Positions 6,252 to 7,719 of a DNA stretch of 7,719 bases are shown in pieces (the stretch's first letter is position 1; every line of letters starts with the position of its first letter). The notes under the pieces were generated by a model that was not told the DNA's origin, ran no database searches, and was given only the letters and a program-made list of their open reading frames with translations. This DNA comes from an uncultured Collinsella sp. (lineage in GTDB: Bacteria; Actinomycetota; Coriobacteriia; Coriobacteriales; Coriobacteriaceae): assembly GCA_900553165.1 (NCBI GenBank), contig USCN01000063.1:1-7719 (forward strand), written 5' to 3'. The position numbers were made by a program, and so were the translations under genes.

Positions 6252-6278
6252 CCGCGCGACCGTTTTCCACCCGCGCGG
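6252..6278 (-). terminator. Possible terminator hairpin of the 349-aa gene
   Basis: Directly after the TAG on the minus strand, CCGCGCG (6278-6272) and CGCGCGG (6258-6252) form a perfect 7-bp GC stem with a 13-nt loop. A TTTT run follows only about 8 nt later (GACTAGAGTTTT), so the match to an intrinsic terminator is imperfect. Confidence 0.38.
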
Positions 6279-7328
6279 CTACATTCCTGCCCAATCGATA
6301 AAAATCTCCTCACGAAGCCGCCGTTCGAGCTCCTGCTGTCGCGGCGTCTTGTCTTTCAGCGGCACATCGAGATAGGACATGATGAGCTCCATCACCACGC
6401 GGAAGGCATCGGAGTCGGCCAGCTGACCATAGGTCATCAGAATGACGGGATATCCCATCGCTTGCAGCGCCGTCGTTCGATCGGAGTCCGAAATCTTGGA
6501 TTCAATGGATCCGTGAATGGCTTTACCCTGGCATTCAACCAGACACTCTCGGCTGCCGTCCTTATTTGCCAGCAGGATATCGGCATAGCGCCTATCAAGC
6601 CCCGAAATCAGGCGGGCGCTGCGCGTCATACGAATCTCAACGTTATTGGTAAGGCTCAGCCCTTCGCCGCCGCGCAACCTCGTAAGGCCAAACAGCATCG
6701 AAGCCTGGACCTCGAGCGGCGATGCTGCCACCCCCGTAATGCATTTCGCGGCTCGTATGAACGATTTAGCGCCGCGGAGCCCCCGGACCTTATCGACGAA
6801 CTCTGTAAGCTCAGAGAGCTCGATCAAGGGAGGTCGTTTCCACAAGTCCGTTGGATTCCCCGAGACATCCTTTACGTTTTCCCAGCCCGACCGTGCGTCA
6901 CCCCACCGGCCCCCGTATGCCTGCTCAAGTGCCGACTTTACCTGAGGCGCAATCTTGCACACGGCAAAGGTGCCGCACATCTCATACATGCACATGATTA
7001 GACGCTCGTTTGAGACCGAGGAAGCCAGGGTCAGCAGGGTAAAGAGTGGGGACGCAACATCGAGGCCAAACTCCGTCTGCCGCACGGAATCAAACGGCCT
7101 CTCCCCGTTCCAAACATGCCTGACAATGCGATCGCCCTTACGTCCGCAGCTGCCCTGCGCCAACACGTGTAACGGGGTGCCCAGGAAATGCGTGACGAGC
7201 GGATGCTCACATAGGTGCTCCCTGCGCGGATCGTCCGCAGAATCGGGCAGGTCCGGCATTATTGCCAAGACCTGTGGAGGTATCCGGTGATACCGAAAGG
7301 CAGATATGTCGCACAGCATGTCGTCCAT
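6279..7328 (-). CDS. Coriobacterial-type hypothetical protein, AbiEi-like middle and PD-(D/E)XK (DUF559-like) C-terminus
   Basis: A 349-residue soluble protein. Residues about 45-125 (GTPLHVLAQG, then GLDVASPLFTLLTLAS and YEMCGTFAV) resemble the middle of AbiEi-like/DUF559-associated proteins, where a promoter-like region is followed by a (T/S)P-x-x-T-L-x-x-L-A helix. Around 203-230, SPLEVQASMLFGL and GGEGLSLTNN recall a family I associate with Coriobacteriia (from memory, not checked). The C-terminus looks like a PD-(D/E)XK fold: D250 in YADILL, E265 in VECQGK with K269 and H272, then D283-R284 in DRTTALQAMGYPVILMTYGQL. The usual E-x-(K/D) position reads E-C-Q, so activity is uncertain. There is no signal peptide or membrane segment. 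The start is not firm: ATG 7328 or ATG 7319, neither with a good ribosome binding site, and the frame is open to 7688. The upstream part overlaps the M20 gene and its leader and is unlikely to be coding. The function is unknown; it could be a nuclease, DNA repair or antitoxin-like protein. Confidence 0.78.
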   Translation of the reverse strand: MDDMLCDISAFRYHRIPPQVLAIMPDLPDSADDPRREHLCEHPLVTHFLGTPLHVLAQGSCGRKGDRIVRHVWNGERPFDSVRQTEFGLDVASPLFTLLTLASSVSNERLIMCMYEMCGTFAVCKIAPQVKSALEQAYGGRWGDARSGWENVKDVSGNPTDLWKRPPLIELSELTEFVDKVRGLRGAKSFIRAAKCITGVAASPLEVQASMLFGLTRLRGGEGLSLTNNVEIRMTRSARLISGLDRRYADILLANKDGSRECLVECQGKAIHGSIESKISDSDRTTALQAMGYPVILMTYGQLADSDAFRVVMELIMSYLDVPLKDKTPRQQELERRLREEIFIDWAGM

Positions 7329-7331
7329 GAA

Positions 7332-7343
7332 GGGTACGTACCC
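7332..7343. promoter_or_regulatory. 12-bp perfect palindrome just upstream of the 349-aa gene
   Basis: GGGTACGTACCC lies 3 nt upstream of the ATG at 7328 (minus strand), where a ribosome binding site would be expected. It could be an operator or an RNA-level element. About two such palindromes are expected by chance in a window of this size, so support is limited to its position. Confidence 0.22.
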
Positions 7344-7434
7344 GCTGCGTCGCTTGTGAACCCGCCCGGACGGCAAACGCGCTGGCTCGGCCTGCGAACG
7401 GTAAATACTGCCACGCCCACGTCGCGGATCTCTC

Positions 7435-7482
7435 AGGAGGCTTACAATCGGTTTGGAAAGCAAACTGATTGTGAGGTTGCAT
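7435..7482 (+). promoter_or_regulatory. Leader of the M20 gene: AGGAGG, 15-bp hairpin, start codon
   Basis: AGGAGG (7435-7440) is immediately followed by a hairpin: CTTACAATCGGTTTG (7441-7455), loop GAAAG, CAAACTGATTGTGAG (7461-7475), then GTTGCAT and ATG at 7483. The stem has 13 Watson-Crick pairs plus two G-U pairs (7443/7473 and 7450/7466) that pair only in plus-sense RNA. With the stem folded, AGGAGG is 7 nt from the ATG; unfolded it is 42 nt away. A weaker GAGG (7473-7476) lies 6 nt before the ATG but is mostly inside the 3' arm. No T-run follows, so this is not a terminator. Confidence 0.7.
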
Positions 7483-7719
7483 ATGGTTGATGAGGATTTT
7501 GCCTGGCGGCTTGCGCAGGAGCTTGTGCGGATCGACAGCTCAGACCCGGGCGCGTATGAGGATGAAATTGAGCGCTTCATTAAGAGGCTCATTGAGCAGC
7601 AGCTGGCACAACTTGATAGTTCTGCGCTCGATGCCGTGCAGATTGAGGAGCTCGAAGTGCTGCCCGGGCGCCGCAACCTTAAAGTCACCGTGCCGGGCCA
7701 AAGCGACGAGCCGCGGCTG
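7483..7719 (+). CDS. M20 family metallopeptidase/ArgE-DapE-type deacylase (3' end missing)
   Basis: The first 79 residues of a protein that runs off the right edge. The pattern is that of the N-terminus of M20 zinc hydrolases (acetylornithine deacetylase, succinyl-diaminopimelate desuccinylase, peptidases): a helix LAQELVRIDSSDPG (10-23), corresponding to the family's L..LV.I.S..PPG entry, then EDEIERFIKRLIEQQL (26-41), a variable segment, and VLPGRRNLKVTVPG (59-72), corresponding to the .PGR.NL.A.lPG strand. The first metal ligand (the GHxD motif) would lie just beyond the window. The substrate (peptide, acetylornithine or other N-acyl amino acid) cannot be told. The ATG at 7483 is chosen because it follows the leader hairpin at 7 nt; TTG 7453, GTG 7471 and TTG 7477 are in-frame alternatives, two of them inside the hairpin. 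It is divergent from the 349-aa gene, 154 nt apart. Confidence 0.82.
   Translation, partial: MVDEDFAWRLAQELVRIDSSDPGAYEDEIERFIKRLIEQQLAQLDSSALDAVQIEELEVLPGRRNLKVTVPGQSDEPRL

Larger units (their letters stand above)
6009..6278. other. AT-richer convergent intergenic region, no convincing gene
   Basis: This 270-nt gap lies between the serA terminator and the stop of the minus-strand 349-aa gene and is clearly more AT-rich than its surroundings. It holds a perfect 7-bp hairpin TGATAAA-CAGC-TTTATCA (6094-6111) without a T-run, two copies of AATCGAT (6055 and 6130; a third lies at 6293), a candidate short minus-strand frame (6078-6197) and a stop-free minus-strand frame (6181-5984) that lacks a start codon. 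It may be an intergenic repeat or a decayed gene; I cannot tell from one copy. Confidence 0.5.

Noticed and set aside
6462..7001. A 179-codon plus-strand frame (and a second one of 99 codons) inside the 349-aa gene
   Set aside because: No recognisable domain and no good ribosome binding site; the minus-strand frame shows coherent PD-(D/E)XK-like motifs, so these are shadows.
7329..7688. N-terminal extension of the 349-aa protein up to an ATG at 7688
   Set aside because: The extension is Ser/Arg-rich, lies antisense to the M20 gene coding region and its structured leader, and has no ribosome binding site.
1..7719. CRISPR arrays, tRNA or rRNA genes, IS ends, direct-repeat att sites
   Set aside because: I saw no regularly spaced repeats, no tRNA-like cloverleaf, no rRNA sequence, and no matching repeats flanking the 1337-3431 block.

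Overview
The window looks like a stretch of chromosome from a high-GC actinobacterium of the class Coriobacteriia, most likely Collinsella or a close relative. The grounds are the GC-rich codon use of the housekeeping genes (serC, serA, the antiporter), strong AGGAGG-type ribosome binding sites, and a large protein on the minus strand that resembles a family I associate with coriobacterial genomes. This is inference from style; no 16S rRNA or other marker gene is present.

Layout. Positions 1-1011 hold the 3' two thirds or so of a CPA1-type K+(Na+)/H+ antiporter with two C-terminal TrkA_C regulatory domains. A 63-residue unknown protein (1033-1224, minus, GTG start) converges on it. From 1337 to 3431 lies a more AT-rich block of two overlapping genes: a MazG-like nucleotide pyrophosphohydrolase, and a GIY-YIG nuclease fused to a DUF2075 superfamily-1-type helicase/NTPase. 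The second gene is cut by a single in-frame amber codon at 2886-2888, which removes helicase motifs V and VI; the frame beyond the stop is otherwise intact for 180 codons. The pair looks like a horizontally acquired accessory or defence-type module.

Positions 3574-5931 carry serC and serA, which encode two consecutive steps of serine biosynthesis (SerA oxidises 3-phosphoglycerate, SerC transaminates the product). They are separated by 69 nt containing a small hairpin and a possible internal promoter, and end at a strong intrinsic terminator (5971-6008). An AT-richer convergent gap (6009-6278) follows, with no convincing gene but one short minus-strand reading frame that has a good ribosome binding site.

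Positions 6279-7328 (minus) encode a 349-residue protein with an AbiEi-like middle region and a PD-(D/E)XK/DUF559-like C-terminus. The right edge (7483 onward, plus) is the N-terminus of an M20 (ArgE/DapE-type) metallopeptidase. Its leader carries a 15-bp hairpin lying exactly between an AGGAGG and the start codon, so that folding would bring the two to about 7 nt spacing.

The items most worth following are the MazG-like plus GIY-YIG-DUF2075 module with its amber codon, and the hairpin in the M20 gene leader.
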